From positions 310,001 to 374,000 of the forward strand of contig NZ_JABSNL010000002.1 of the NCBI RefSeq assembly GCF_013294025.1: a stretch of DNA of 64,000 nucleotides. The letters are read 5' to 3'. A program made the position numbers and the translations under genes. Every line of letters starts with the position of its first letter. The first letter of the stretch is position 1. Source of the stretch: Flavobacterium aeripolare (GTDB taxonomy: Bacteria; Bacteroidota; Bacteroidia; Flavobacteriales; Flavobacteriaceae). The notes below the pieces were generated by a model. It made no database searches. It worked only from the letters and a program-made list of their open reading frames with translations, and was not told the origin of the DNA. This document shows positions 17,781 through 26,975 of this stretch, piece by piece.

Positions 17781-19322
17781 ATGGAAAACTTCAAAAATAT
17801 AAATCCTGTAAAGGTCGATAAAACAACAATAATCAGCCTAGAAAAAGGAAAATTGCCACCACAAGTGTTAGAGCTTGAAGAAGCAGTTCTTGGAGCAATG
17901 ATGATTGATAAAAAAGGGGTGGATGATGTCATTGATATCTTACAGCCTGACGCTTTTTATAAAGATGCACATAAGCATATTTTTGAAGCAATTGTGCAAC
18001 TGTTTACAGAGACGCAACCTATTGATTTACTTACCGTATCTGCACAGTTAAAGAAAAATGGAAAATTAGATTTGGCTGGGGGTGATTTTTACCTGATTCA
18101 GCTTACGCAAAAGATCTCATCTTCGGCTCACATTGAATTTCACTCTCGTATTATTCTACAAAAATTTATTCAGCGTAGTTTGATTCGTATTTCATCTGAA
18201 ATTATCGAAGATTCTTATGATGATTCTGCCGATGTATTTGATTTACTAGACAAGGCTGAATCGAAGTTATATGAAGTTACACAGGGAAACATCAAGCGTA
18301 GTTCTGAAACGGCACAAAGTTTAGTATTGCAAGCAAAGAAACGTATTGAAGAAATTGCTGGTCAAGAAGGGTTGAGTGGTGTAGCGACTGGTTTTGAGAA
18401 ACTGGATAAAATTACTTCCGGATGGCAGCCAAGTGATTTAATTATTATCGCGGCAAGGCCAGCGATGGGAAAAACGGCCTTCGTACTATCGATGGCACGT
18501 AATATGGCAATTGATTTTGGGATGCCAGTAGCATTATTCTCTCTAGAGATGGCATCGGTGCAGTTAATTACGCGTTTGATTTCATCTGAGACTGGACTAT
18601 CTTCAGAAAAATTACGTACAGGAAAATTAGAAAAACACGAATGGGAGCAACTAAGTACTAAAGTTAAGAACTTAGAAAAAGCACCATTATTTATAGATGA
18701 TACACCCTCGTTGTCCATTTTTGATTTAAGAGCAAAAGCGAGACGTTTAGTATCACAACACGGAATCAGGATTATCATTGTAGATTACTTGCAATTGATG
18801 ACAGCTGGAGGAAATGGAAAAGGTGGCGGAAACCGTGAGCAAGAGATTTCGACGATTTCTCGAAATTTAAAGGCGCTAGCTAAGGAATTGAATGTGCCTG
18901 TAATTGCACTTTCACAATTATCACGTGCTGTAGAAACGCGTGGATCTAGTAAACGACCTTTGCTGTCTGACCTTCGTGAATCTGGAGCAATTGAGCAAGA
19001 TGCCGATATTGTATCGTTCTTATACCGTCCAGAATACTATAAAATTGATGAATGGGATGATGATGAAGCATCACCTACAGCAGGTCAAGCTGAAATCATG
19101 ATTGCAAAACACCGTAATGGTAGTATTGAAAACGTGAGACTTAAATTTATAGGACATCTTGGTAAATTTGACAACTTAGAGGACTTTACAGGAGGCTACG
19201 ATGATTTGCCTTCTTCGATGAATCAGGATGACAATTCGTTCATTACTAAAAATCTTCCTTCTGCAAATGAAGCATTTGGTAGTAATCTGAATGACGATGA
19301 TGATGACGAAATGCCTTTTTAA
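17781..19322 (+). CDS. dnaB: replicative DNA helicase
   Basis: A 513-residue DnaB, the hexameric helicase that unwinds DNA at the replication fork. The N-terminal domain begins around PPQVLELEEAVLGAMM. The RecA-like C-terminal domain has Walker A in ARPAMGKTAFVLSMA, VALFSLEMASVQLITRL, Walker B IIIVDYLQLM, and the arginine-finger region SDLRESGAIEQDADIV. The last 50 residues are acidic (NDDDDDEMPF), typical of flavobacterial DnaB. No intein interrupts it. It is monocistronic with a terminator 8 bp after the stop. Confidence 0.97.
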   Translation: MENFKNINPVKVDKTTIISLEKGKLPPQVLELEEAVLGAMMIDKKGVDDVIDILQPDAFYKDAHKHIFEAIVQLFTETQPIDLLTVSAQLKKNGKLDLAGGDFYLIQLTQKISSSAHIEFHSRIILQKFIQRSLIRISSEIIEDSYDDSADVFDLLDKAESKLYEVTQGNIKRSSETAQSLVLQAKKRIEEIAGQEGLSGVATGFEKLDKITSGWQPSDLIIIAARPAMGKTAFVLSMARNMAIDFGMPVALFSLEMASVQLITRLISSETGLSSEKLRTGKLEKHEWEQLSTKVKNLEKAPLFIDDTPSLSIFDLRAKARRLVSQHGIRIIIVDYLQLMTAGGNGKGGGNREQEISTISRNLKALAKELNVPVIALSQLSRAVETRGSSKRPLLSDLRESGAIEQDADIVSFLYRPEYYKIDEWDDDEASPTAGQAEIMIAKHRNGSIENVRLKFIGHLGKFDNLEDFTGGYDDLPSSMNQDDNSFITKNLPSANEAFGSNLNDDDDDEMPF

Positions 19323-19329
19323 CAATATT

Positions 19330-19356
19330 TAGCCTGCTTATGCAGGCTTTTTTTTT
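19330..19356 (+). terminator. terminator of dnaB
   Basis: AGCCTGC / GCAGGCT stem followed by nine T residues. Confidence 0.85.
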
Positions 19357-19472
19357 GAAGATATGTAAATGGTCAATTGTTTACTACTTATACGTCTGGT
19401 AGTAGCCTTAAAAATTTGTAGCTTAGCGGAACAAATTATACACGTATTCTAACCAGTTAAATTAACCACGTA

Positions 19473-19847
19473 ATGGCTGAAGAAAAAAAACCTAAGAATG
19501 TTTCTGTCCCTTTGACAACCGCTGAGGTATGGACAAAAAATTATCGAGATGATGTAAGTAGTAATCGCCCAAATAAAAAAGTTAATTCGTACCTAGTAAA
19601 TCGAGAGACATTAGAAAAGGTATTGCAATTAAACACTTCAAAGGTGCGAGTATATGTTGGCGTCAACGACAAAAAAGAAAATACCTTAATTTTCGTGGGT
19701 GCTGAATTAGAAGAAAAAACAGCTATTTACAGAGATGTCTTTGGTACCGATGAAAGCTGTGTTGAGGGTGAAAATTCAGATATAGTTTTTGATTTTTCAG
19801 AACCTAATCCTCCAGGTAAAGGAGATAATAAAAGTCCCTTAAACTAA
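19473..19847 (+). CDS. unknown 124-residue protein, first gene of a sensor operon
   Basis: I do not recognise a family. The protein is soluble and hydrophilic, with a central alpha/beta portion (NSYLVNRETLEKVLQLN, KVRVYVGVNDKKENTLIFVGAE) and a disordered, Pro/Gly-rich tail ending PGKGDNKSPLN. It has no signal peptide or cysteine pair. Its stop is 8 bp before the start of a polytopic membrane protein that in turn overlaps a histidine kinase gene, so it is very likely co-transcribed with that signalling system. It may be an input or accessory protein; that is inference from position. Confidence 0.65.
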   Translation: MAEEKKPKNVSVPLTTAEVWTKNYRDDVSSNRPNKKVNSYLVNRETLEKVLQLNTSKVRVYVGVNDKKENTLIFVGAELEEKTAIYRDVFGTDESCVEGENSDIVFDFSEPNPPGKGDNKSPLN

Positions 19848-19855
19848 GTATCGCC

Positions 19856-20494
19856 TTGCATTTTTACATCATTGATTTTGGTTACCTATTATTGTTTATC
19901 AACATTGTAGTTTATAGTAAAGGGTATGTCCATGGTGACAAATCCTATAAGCTGTTTACGATTTACTTATTAGGTACTGCTGTAATCCAAATTATTTCAA
20001 AAGTTTTAGTTGAAATAAATTTGACTAATTTATTTTTATCCCATTTTTATTTCGTTGGGCAGTTTGTTGCATTGAGCTTATTTTTCAAAAGTTTATTTCC
20101 GTCAAGGTCGCAACAAAAAATAGCCAACTATTTACTGTATTTGGGGTTGGCTGTACTTGCTATTCAATATGCAATCCAGCCTGACGTATGGTTTAGATTT
20201 AATTTATTCGAAATCTTCGTAACGGCATTTCTAACAATTGTATTGGCAGCCATGCATTTATTCAATATGCTCACCACAGATAAAAAGTACTATTACTGTA
20301 CCATTGGTATCTTGTTCTATTTGTTCAGTAGCACCGTGTTGTTTATTGTGGGTAATCTTACTGTTTTTTTAAGTAAGGAATACCAACTCTTACCTTGGAC
20401 CTTAAATGCTTGTATGGTTGTGATCTATCATCTTTTTATTCTATTCGAATGGAAGGTCAGTTTTTACAATAAAAAAAATAACAGTCTATCATGA
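19856..20494 (+). CDS. seven-helix membrane protein, probable partner of the histidine kinase
   Basis: A 212-residue integral membrane protein with about seven hydrophobic segments (near 5-22, 33-52, 60-80, 90-108, 116-138, 146-170 and 181-200) and almost no soluble part. No ATG exists between the upstream stop and the first helix, so the TTG at 19856 is taken as the start. Its stop codon overlaps the ATG of the kinase gene (ATGA), indicating translational coupling. The kinase has only one membrane helix and no sensor domain, so this protein could be the sensing subunit. No family name is claimed. Confidence 0.68.
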   Translation: MHFYIIDFGYLLLFINIVVYSKGYVHGDKSYKLFTIYLLGTAVIQIISKVLVEINLTNLFLSHFYFVGQFVALSLFFKSLFPSRSQQKIANYLLYLGLAVLAIQYAIQPDVWFRFNLFEIFVTAFLTIVLAAMHLFNMLTTDKKYYYCTIGILFYLFSSTVLFIVGNLTVFLSKEYQLLPWTLNACMVVIYHLFILFEWKVSFYNKKNNSLS

Positions 20495-21282
20495 AAGTAA
20501 GTCACGCTTATGAAACCGAAATTGTAGCCGCAATTTTATACACTTCGCTCTTTTTTGTAATTCTATCAGTAGGGTTGATCATTTTCTTTTACTATTCGAG
20601 AAAAAGAATTATTAAAAATGAACTAGAAAAAAAGGATTTAGAACTGCATTTTCAGCAGCAACAGCTCTATGCAGTAATTGTTACGCAAGAAGAAGAACGC
20701 AAACGAATTGCACAAGATTTACATGATGATATTAGTGCTAAGCTTAATGTGGTCTCTTTAAATAGCCATTTACTAAATAGTCCTAATTTAACTGCCTCAG
20801 AAACAACAGAAATCACTGCAAATATTGTAAATTTGACTGCAAAGGCGCTTGAAAGCACGAGAAGGATTGCACACGATTTACTGCCTGCAGTATTAGATAA
20901 ATTTGGTTTGCATGCGGGTATAGAAGAGCTGTGTGCGGATTTTAATAGTAGTAAACAAGTAACAGTATTGTATGAAAATAATATTGAGTTTGATGCTGCT
21001 GATAAAGACAAACACTTGCACGTTTTTAGAGTTTTGCAGGAATTGATTAATAATTCTATACGTCACGGATCAGCGACTCATATTAAAATCGTCTTTGATC
21101 GTGAAGGAACACTAAATGTTTGTAACTACAGTGACGATGGTTGTGGTTTTGATGCTTTAGATATACGAAACCAGCACGGCCTAGGAATGAAGAATATATC
21201 TAGTAGGATAGGTTTTTTAAAAGGAGTGATTACAATTCACTCTGAACAAAAAAAAGGAGTTCAGGTTATTTTTAAATATTAA
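20491..21282 (+). CDS. NarL-type sensor histidine kinase
   Basis: A 263-residue kinase with one N-terminal helix (about 12-35), a short coiled coil and a HisKA_3 domain. The phospho-acceptor motif is RIAQDLHDDISAKLN, with His78. The HATPase domain has the N-box ELINNSIRHGSATH, the G1 region DDGCGFDA and the G2 region GLGMKNISSRI. There is no periplasmic or PAS sensing domain, so the signal must come through the membrane helix or the coupled seven-helix protein. The cognate response regulator begins 3 bp after the stop codon. Confidence 0.92.
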   Translation: MKVSHAYETEIVAAILYTSLFFVILSVGLIIFFYYSRKRIIKNELEKKDLELHFQQQQLYAVIVTQEEERKRIAQDLHDDISAKLNVVSLNSHLLNSPNLTASETTEITANIVNLTAKALESTRRIAHDLLPAVLDKFGLHAGIEELCADFNSSKQVTVLYENNIEFDAADKDKHLHVFRVLQELINNSIRHGSATHIKIVFDREGTLNVCNYSDDGCGFDALDIRNQHGLGMKNISSRIGFLKGVITIHSEQKKGVQVIFKY

Positions 21283-21285
21283 AAT

Positions 21286-21939
21286 ATGGCAGAGACTATA
21301 AAAGTACTTTTAGTTGATGATGAAATCTTGTTTAGAAAAGGGGTTCGTTTCATTTTAGAGCGAGAGGAAGATATTGCGATTTTACATGAAGCAGCAGATG
21401 GAGTCGAGCTTATATCGTTTTTAGAAAATAACGATACGCACCCTGATGTGATTATTACTGATTTAAAAATGCCACATCTTAATGGTGTTGAGGCAACAAA
21501 ATATATTCATACTCACTTTCCTAACATAAAGATTGTCGCATTGTCTAGTTACGATAGTAAGTCTTTTGTGGCTAATATGATTGATGTAGGCGCAGTTTCT
21601 TATCTCATTAAAAACGCCACGCCACAGGAACTTTTAAAAACGATCAGAGAAGTATATCACGTGGGTTTTTACTACAACAGCTATGTAATGGAAATTATTA
21701 AAGATACGGTTAATAAGAATCTTAATATAAAATCATTAGAAATCAACCTGACTACAAGAGAAAGTGAAATCCTACAATTGATTTGTGATCAAAAAACTAC
21801 TTCCGAAATTGCTGATCTACTTTTTTTAAGTCCGCGCACAGTTGAGGGGCACCGTAACAATTTATTATTGAAAACAGCCTCTAAGAATATTGCAGGATTA
21901 GTGGTATATGCAATTCAAAATAAGGTGGTGCTTATTTAG
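21286..21939 (+). CDS. NarL/LuxR-type response regulator
   Basis: A 217-residue response regulator. The receiver domain has the acidic pair VDDE at 10-13, phospho-acceptor Asp59 in VIITDLKMP, the switch residue in VALSSYDSKS and Lys in SYLIKNATP. A LuxR-type helix-turn-helix follows (about 150-215: LTTRESEILQLICDQKTTSEIADLLFLSPRTVEGHRNNLL read in two parts). It is phosphorylated by the kinase encoded 3 bp upstream and binds DNA as a dimer. Target genes are not evident. Confidence 0.93.
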   Translation: MAETIKVLLVDDEILFRKGVRFILEREEDIAILHEAADGVELISFLENNDTHPDVIITDLKMPHLNGVEATKYIHTHFPNIKIVALSSYDSKSFVANMIDVGAVSYLIKNATPQELLKTIREVYHVGFYYNSYVMEIIKDTVNKNLNIKSLEINLTTRESEILQLICDQKTTSEIADLLFLSPRTVEGHRNNLLLKTASKNIAGLVVYAIQNKVVLI

Positions 21940-21943
21940 TGGT

Positions 21944-22069
21944 TTAACTTAACATGAAGTGAATTGCAAGTGCAAAGTACGTTATAATACAAATAACGAG
22001 AAGGCATACAGCTCCCTTCTTAAATAATTTTACATATTTATTTTCTAAATTATTTCTGTAATTTTCCAT
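21944..22069 (-). CDS. possible small single-helix membrane peptide
   Basis: A 41-codon frame on the strand opposite the sensor operon, starting at an ATG after AAGGG. It has a charged N-terminus (MENYRNNLENKYVKLFKKG) and one hydrophobic helix (AVCLLVICIITYFALAIHF). The open frame extends upstream without an ATG for 25 more plausible codons, so the true start may be elsewhere or the gene may be a remnant. It fills a 295-bp gap otherwise empty of genes. Confidence 0.3.
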   Translation of the reverse strand: MENYRNNLENKYVKLFKKGAVCLLVICIITYFALAIHFMLS

Positions 22070-22235
22070 TTGCCCTTGGTCTACTTTAGTAATATTCAAA
22101 TCTACTGCTTCCCTTGCTATAGTGTAAGCGTATTTATACCCTATTGTGATTTAATTTTTCTAATAGTTTGCAAAATAATACGTGCTAAACAAATGGGAGA
22201 GTAGCTTAATTAGTATCTTTCTCTATATTAAACAA

Positions 22236-23504
22236 ATGACGACAATGAAGACACGATTAACGATTTTATTATTGATACTATTTTCTTTTTCAGTGCGCGC
22301 ATCTTACATTTTACTACCTATGGATGAAAGCTCTCAAAAAAATCATTTAAAGGCGTACGGGATAACTTTTTGGAGTTTGTCTAAAAATTACAAAGCAAGC
22401 TGGTTACTCAATTATCGTGGCGGTTCGTTTTTGCTACCTGATGCTAGCGAAATTAGGAAAGAATGCCAAATAAGAGGGGTTAGTTTCGAAATCCTCTCTG
22501 ACGCGGAGCAAGAGAAAATTAGCAATGAAATAGCGAGTCCATCACAAAATATGGAGACTGTTTTACTAGAGCGCGTACCTAAAATAGCAGTCTACACCCC
22601 AAAAGGAAAGAAACCATGGGATGATGCAGTTACACTAGTTTTAACGTACGCAGAGATACCTTTTACCGCTATTTATGATGAAGAGGTTCTTAGTGATCAA
22701 TTGGTACTATACGATTGGTTACACTTGCATCATGAGGATTTTACAGGACAATATGGTAAGTTTTTTGGTGCCTATCGCAATACGCCTTGGTATGTAGAGC
22801 AAAAAAAAGAAAGTGAAGCTCTTGCTCAAAAATTAGGTTACAGTAAAGTGTCTGAAGAAAAAACAGCAGTTGCAAAAAAGATTAGAGATTTTGTTATAGG
22901 TGGAGGCTTTATGTTTGCAATGTGTTCGGCTACTGATAGTTTTGATATATCCTTAGCGGCTGATGGAGTAGACATCTGCGAACCTATGTTTGATGGTGAT
23001 GGCAGTGATCCTAACTATCAATCTAAATTAGATTACAATAACTCCTTTGCTTTCAAAGATTTTATTCTCGAACGTCGCCCTGAAAAATATGAATTTTCAG
23101 ATATTGATGATACTGATAGTAGGCTAGTAACCCCAGATAAAGATTATTTTACCTTAATGGAATATTCAGCAAAATGGGATCCTATTTCAAGCATGCTTTG
23201 TCAAAATCATACCCAATTAGTAAAAGGTTTCATGGGGCAAACCACAGCGTATAATCCAGATCGAATTAAGTCGAATGTACTTGTAATGGGTAAGTGTGAA
23301 CTTAACGGCGAGGCTCGCTATATTCATGGTGAAAAAGGCAAAGGAATGTTCACTTTCTATGGTGGTCATGACCCGGAAGATTTTCAGCATCGAGTAGGTG
23401 ATTCACCTACCGTACTAGATCTACATGCTAATTCACCAGGGTATCGTTTGATATTGAATAATGTGCTTTTTCCAGCCGCACGAAAAAAGAAACAAAAAAC
23501 ATAG
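22236..23504 (+). CDS. secreted protein with glutamine-amidotransferase-like Cys/His motifs
   Basis: A 422-residue protein conserved in flavobacteria, sometimes labelled asparagine synthetase B there although it lacks that enzyme's N-terminal Cys and AMP-binding domain. The ATG at 22236 (MTTMKTRLTILLLIL) gives a signal peptide cleaved near SVRAS; the upstream GTG at 22182 is rejected. The segment IGGGFMFAMCSATDS places Cys230 in a nucleophile-elbow context, and GGHDPEDFQHRVGD carries a possible partner His, as in class I amidotransferase-like folds. Export to the periplasm argues against amide transfer in metabolism. The role is unknown. It lies 29 bp before glsA. Confidence 0.6.
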   Translation: MTTMKTRLTILLLILFSFSVRASYILLPMDESSQKNHLKAYGITFWSLSKNYKASWLLNYRGGSFLLPDASEIRKECQIRGVSFEILSDAEQEKISNEIASPSQNMETVLLERVPKIAVYTPKGKKPWDDAVTLVLTYAEIPFTAIYDEEVLSDQLVLYDWLHLHHEDFTGQYGKFFGAYRNTPWYVEQKKESEALAQKLGYSKVSEEKTAVAKKIRDFVIGGGFMFAMCSATDSFDISLAADGVDICEPMFDGDGSDPNYQSKLDYNNSFAFKDFILERRPEKYEFSDIDDTDSRLVTPDKDYFTLMEYSAKWDPISSMLCQNHTQLVKGFMGQTTAYNPDRIKSNVLVMGKCELNGEARYIHGEKGKGMFTFYGGHDPEDFQHRVGDSPTVLDLHANSPGYRLILNNVLFPAARKKKQKT

Positions 23505-23533
23505 CGCTTTCATGCTTTAACTAATTTTAGATA

Positions 23534-24445
23534 ATGGACTACGTAAATATATTAAGAGACATTACCACCGAACTAAAAGATTATGTTTCTACAGGTGCTG
23601 TCACAAATACAATCCCAGAACTTGCAAAGGTTGATCCTACTAAATTTGGTATGCATCTCACTACAATCGATGGAGCAAACTACGGAGTAGGTGATAGCCA
23701 AGATCGATTTTCGATTCAGAGTATTTCAAAGGCTTTGACAGTAGCGCTCGCTTTTTCTCATGGTGGCGAAAAGATATGGAAACGAGTAGGCGTAGAGCCG
23801 TCAGGAACAGCTTTTAATTCATTGATACAGTTAGAATACGAAAAAGGGATTCCTCGCAATCCATTTATTAATTCAGGTGCTATTGTGATTGCTGACATGC
23901 TAGTATCTTGCTTGGATAATCCCAAAGAAGATTTCTTAAAGTTCATACGCATGATTTCTGGTAATCCAGACATTACTTTCAATCTTGCAGTTGCGCAATC
24001 AGAAAAGGATACTCGTTTTAGAAATGCAGCTTTGGCTAATTTTTTAAAATCTTTTGGAAATATAGAAAATGACGTCGACGAAGTGCTAGATTTTTACTTT
24101 CATCAGTGTTCGATTGAAATGAATTGTAGTGAACTAGCGGCAGCTTTTTTCTTTTTTGCAAATGAAGGTAAAACTAGAGAAGGACAAACAATTTTGACAA
24201 CCAGCCAAGTAAAAAGACTAAATGCTATTATGCAGACTTGTGGATTTTATGATGAGTCGGGAGAATTTACTTATAAGGTAGGATTACCGGGCAAAAGCGG
24301 AATTGGAGGCGGAATTGTAGCTTTGTACCCTAAGAATTTTGTGGTGGCTACTTGGTCTCCCAAACTAAATAAAAAGGGGAATTCAGAACTAGGAATGCAA
24401 GCTTTAGAATTACTAACCACAAAAACCGAAATGTCGATATTCTAG
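23534..24445 (+). CDS. glsA: glutaminase A
   Basis: A 303-residue beta-lactamase-fold glutaminase that hydrolyses glutamine to glutamate and ammonia. It has the catalytic Ser-x-x-Lys in RFSIQSISKAL (about residues 58-68), the NPFINSGAIV substrate loop, a Tyr-containing GFYDESGEFTYKVGLPGKSGIGGGI stretch (read as two adjoining motifs) and the normal length. There is no leader, so it is cytoplasmic. It lies 29 bp after the amidotransferase-like gene and is probably co-transcribed, a pairing that is suggestive but unexplained. Confidence 0.95.
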   Translation: MDYVNILRDITTELKDYVSTGAVTNTIPELAKVDPTKFGMHLTTIDGANYGVGDSQDRFSIQSISKALTVALAFSHGGEKIWKRVGVEPSGTAFNSLIQLEYEKGIPRNPFINSGAIVIADMLVSCLDNPKEDFLKFIRMISGNPDITFNLAVAQSEKDTRFRNAALANFLKSFGNIENDVDEVLDFYFHQCSIEMNCSELAAAFFFFANEGKTREGQTILTTSQVKRLNAIMQTCGFYDESGEFTYKVGLPGKSGIGGGIVALYPKNFVVATWSPKLNKKGNSELGMQALELLTTKTEMSIF

Positions 24446-24546
24446 TTATTAACTCCTGTAGAAAAGGCATCCTATTGATTTGTATTTAAAAATTAATAAG
24501 ATATAACGTCAGGCAGTTTTAGGTGGTGTAAATAATTAAAAAATCA

Positions 24547-25350
24547 TTAAAGTAGTTTAAAAGATAGCCAGATAGGAGTATGATCAGATATTTGACGGGC
24601 AAGCTGTAGCGAATTAAAATCGGTATAAAAGGGTAGAACTCCTGCTTGAATTTGCTGTACTCGATTGTAGTTGTAAAATATGTTATCAAACTCAGATGCT
24701 AAACAGTCTTTATTAATGCAGCGGTGCTTTAATGATGTTTTTTGATTGGTAAAAATAGGTTTGTAGTTCATTTTTTTCAACGGATTGAAAACACTGTGCG
24801 ACTGCGGGCAGTTGAAATCCCCTACAAATAGCAGATTTAATGTTGGATACTCTTGTGGTAAAAACTTAAAATATTTTATTTCTGTTTCGGGTTGCTTGCT
24901 TTTTGTAATAGCATGAAAGTTGACAACTGTAAAGTATTTTCCTTGATAACTAAACGTGGCAAAATAAGGTTCGCGGTCAATTTGGTTTTGATATTTAATT
25001 TCTAACCAAGACTTCCCTATTTTTTTAACTGCACTCGGTTTCCATAAAAAAGCATATCGTTCTGTTTTATAAGCACTGCTCACAGTAGGAGTGCTTATGT
25101 CGTACTGCCATTGGGTACCTTTTCTATTTAAAGCTGCTGCTAATCTAGCAACTGCTTGCGCACCACCGTAACCAGCTACCACTTCTTGAATTGCTACTAC
25201 ATCATAGTTGCGAATTGTTTCAGCGATATACGTTATTTCAGCATCAGATTTAGATTTACCCAAATTTTCAATGTTCCAAGAAAGCAATTTCACTTGAGCA
25301 AATAAACCGCTAAATGAGAGTAATGTTAATACGATTAATAGTTTGTTCAT
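24547..25350 (-). CDS. secreted endonuclease/exonuclease/phosphatase family nuclease
   Basis: A 267-residue DNase I-like protein. The ATG at 25350 (MNKLLIVLTLLSFSGLFAQ) gives a cleavable signal peptide; the more upstream TTG frame does not. Motifs are LLSWNIENLG (metal-binding Asn), VVAIQEVVAG (catalytic Glu), VVNFHAITK, FVGDFNCPQSH (Asp and Asn) and the C-terminal ISDHTPIWLSF (His). It is probably a periplasmic or extracellular nuclease that salvages phosphate or nucleotides from DNA. It is a lone gene. Confidence 0.87.
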   Translation of the reverse strand: MNKLLIVLTLLSFSGLFAQVKLLSWNIENLGKSKSDAEITYIAETIRNYDVVAIQEVVAGYGGAQAVARLAAALNRKGTQWQYDISTPTVSSAYKTERYAFLWKPSAVKKIGKSWLEIKYQNQIDREPYFATFSYQGKYFTVVNFHAITKSKQPETEIKYFKFLPQEYPTLNLLFVGDFNCPQSHSVFNPLKKMNYKPIFTNQKTSLKHRCINKDCLASEFDNIFYNYNRVQQIQAGVLPFYTDFNSLQLARQISDHTPIWLSFKLL

Positions 25351-25611
25351 TGGATGATTATAAGTTCTAAAAAGAATGTAATAGAATTTTAGCAAGTTTT
25401 AGAAAGAGAAAATTCAGCTAATTATTAGAATAAAAACAGGTCGTTACTAGAGTACTGCAATCTGAAATCATTTCTGTTTTTTGAGCTAGCTAGAATGTTG
25501 CTCTTTGATTTGATTTCGATAATAATAGCTAAGCTAGTTAACAGTTGTTTCAACTATTTACGGGCTCAATAAAAGTGTTTTAATTATCGAAGGATTATAT
25601 TCACTTAAATA

Positions 25612-25645
25612 AAAAGGACGATAAGTAAATGCTTATCGTCCTTTA
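25612..25645 (-). terminator. terminator of the cysS-yidD-lgt unit
   Basis: AAAGGACGATAAG / CTTATCGTCCTTT stem. It lies downstream of lgt on the minus strand with a T-run there. Confidence 0.85.
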
Positions 25646-25668
25646 TGATTTTTGGTTTTGTATGCTAA

Positions 25669-26619
25669 TTATGCTTTCTTTTTTGCCGAAAACACAAAGT
25701 AAAGTCCAATTACTATGAAAGGAATACTCAACCACTGTCCTGTAGAAAGGATGTTTCCTAAGTCGCTTTCAAAGCCACCTTGACTTTCTTTTACTGATTC
25801 AACAACGATTCTAACTGTGAATAGTAATGTAAGGAACAATCCAAATAAGTAACCAGATTTTAATCTAGCATCAGTTTTCCAGTATAAAAAGAACAAAGTC
25901 GCAAAAACGAAAATATAGCAGAATGCTTCGTATAATTGTGCTGGATGCCTTACGGGTACTTGAGCTAAAATTGCTGAAAATTTCGGGTCGTGCGCAATAG
26001 CAGCGTAAGCCGCATTATAGTCTGAAATTTGTGTTAGTTTCATTGCTTCTAATGGTGAAAACTGTTCACGTAAAAACTTAATCCCAAAAGAAGAAGTTGT
26101 TTCTTTACCGATTATTTCAGAGTTAAAGAAGTTTCCTAAACGAACAAATATTGCACCACTTGCTACAGGGATTACTACTCTATCTAAAATCCACAATAGC
26201 GGTTTGTGTAATACTTTTTTACTAAAGTAATACATCGCTAATATAATTGATATCGCCGCTCCATGACTCGCTAAACCTTGAAAACCGGTGAACTCCCAGC
26301 CATCGATGAAACCAAATAATGTAGCGTTTACATTTTCTCTAATGGGTAAAAAGATTTCGACTAAGTGATTTCTAAAATATTCCCAATCGTAGAAAAGCAC
26401 GTGTCCTAATCGAGCTCCTATTAAAGTAGCAAGAACAGTCCATATAAATAACGAATCTAATTTTTCTATTGACTCACCCTCACGTTCAAAGATGTTTTTC
26501 ATGATATACCAGCCTAGTCCAAAAGCAATTACGAACATGAGACTGTAAAAACGAATCACGAAGAAACCTAAATCAATTCCCTCCATTGGATTCCAAACAA
26601 TATTTAAAGCGTGTGTCAT
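25669..26619 (-). CDS. lgt: prolipoprotein diacylglyceryl transferase
   Basis: A 316-residue Lgt, the inner-membrane enzyme that transfers diacylglycerol from phosphatidylglycerol to the lipobox Cys of prolipoproteins. It has seven predicted membrane helices, the essential His region GLASHGAAI, the signature FVRLGNFFNSEIIGK with the conserved Arg, and RHPAQLYEAFCY in the second half. It is slightly longer than E. coli Lgt because of a periplasmic insertion before RHPAQLYE. It is the third gene of cysS-yidD-lgt. The many lipoproteins in this window depend on it. Confidence 0.95.
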   Translation of the reverse strand: MTHALNIVWNPMEGIDLGFFVIRFYSLMFVIAFGLGWYIMKNIFEREGESIEKLDSLFIWTVLATLIGARLGHVLFYDWEYFRNHLVEIFLPIRENVNATLFGFIDGWEFTGFQGLASHGAAISIILAMYYFSKKVLHKPLLWILDRVVIPVASGAIFVRLGNFFNSEIIGKETTSSFGIKFLREQFSPLEAMKLTQISDYNAAYAAIAHDPKFSAILAQVPVRHPAQLYEAFCYIFVFATLFFLYWKTDARLKSGYLFGLFLTLLFTVRIVVESVKESQGGFESDLGNILSTGQWLSIPFIVIGLYFVFSAKKKA

Positions 26620-26711
26620 TATTTTTTAATTTTTGTAAAAATACATTTTTTGAATCCATTTTGAAGTCTTAGTACTATAAAAAGTTAAGTGCTTCATATA
26701 AAACGACAATG

Positions 26712-26954
26712 CTAATGATTGCAATTTTTTTTAGGTACGGGATCATATCCAGTTCTTCCCCAAGGGTTACAACTTACAATCCTTTTTAACCCTAAATAGC
26801 CGCCATAAAATAATCCATGTTCCTTCAATGCTTGTATCATATAGGTCGAGCAAGTAGGCTCAAATCTACAGGAAGCAGGCGTTAATGGTGATATGACAAG
26901 CTGATAAAAGCGCACGATCACTAAGAATGGAAAAATGAGAATTTTTTTCAGCAT
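26712..26954 (-). CDS. yidD: membrane protein insertion efficiency factor
   Basis: An 80-residue YidD protein. The N-terminal amphipathic/hydrophobic stretch [18 protein letters not shown] is followed by the family signature [16 protein letters not shown] and the ending [12 protein letters not shown]. YidD assists YidC-dependent insertion of inner-membrane proteins. The ATG at 26954 is used rather than the TTG at 26969. It starts 21 bp after cysS on the same strand. Confidence 0.94.
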   Translation of the reverse strand: MLKKILIFPFLVIVRFYQLVISPLTPASCRFEPTCSTYMIQALKEHGLFYGGYLGLKRIVSCNPWGRTGYDPVPKKNCNH

Positions 26955-26975
26955 TTTTTTTAAATTCAATAATCG

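Noticed and set aside
22182..23504. Annotation as asparagine synthetase B
   Set aside because: There is no N-terminal catalytic Cys2, no synthetase ATP-binding loop, and a signal peptide is present.
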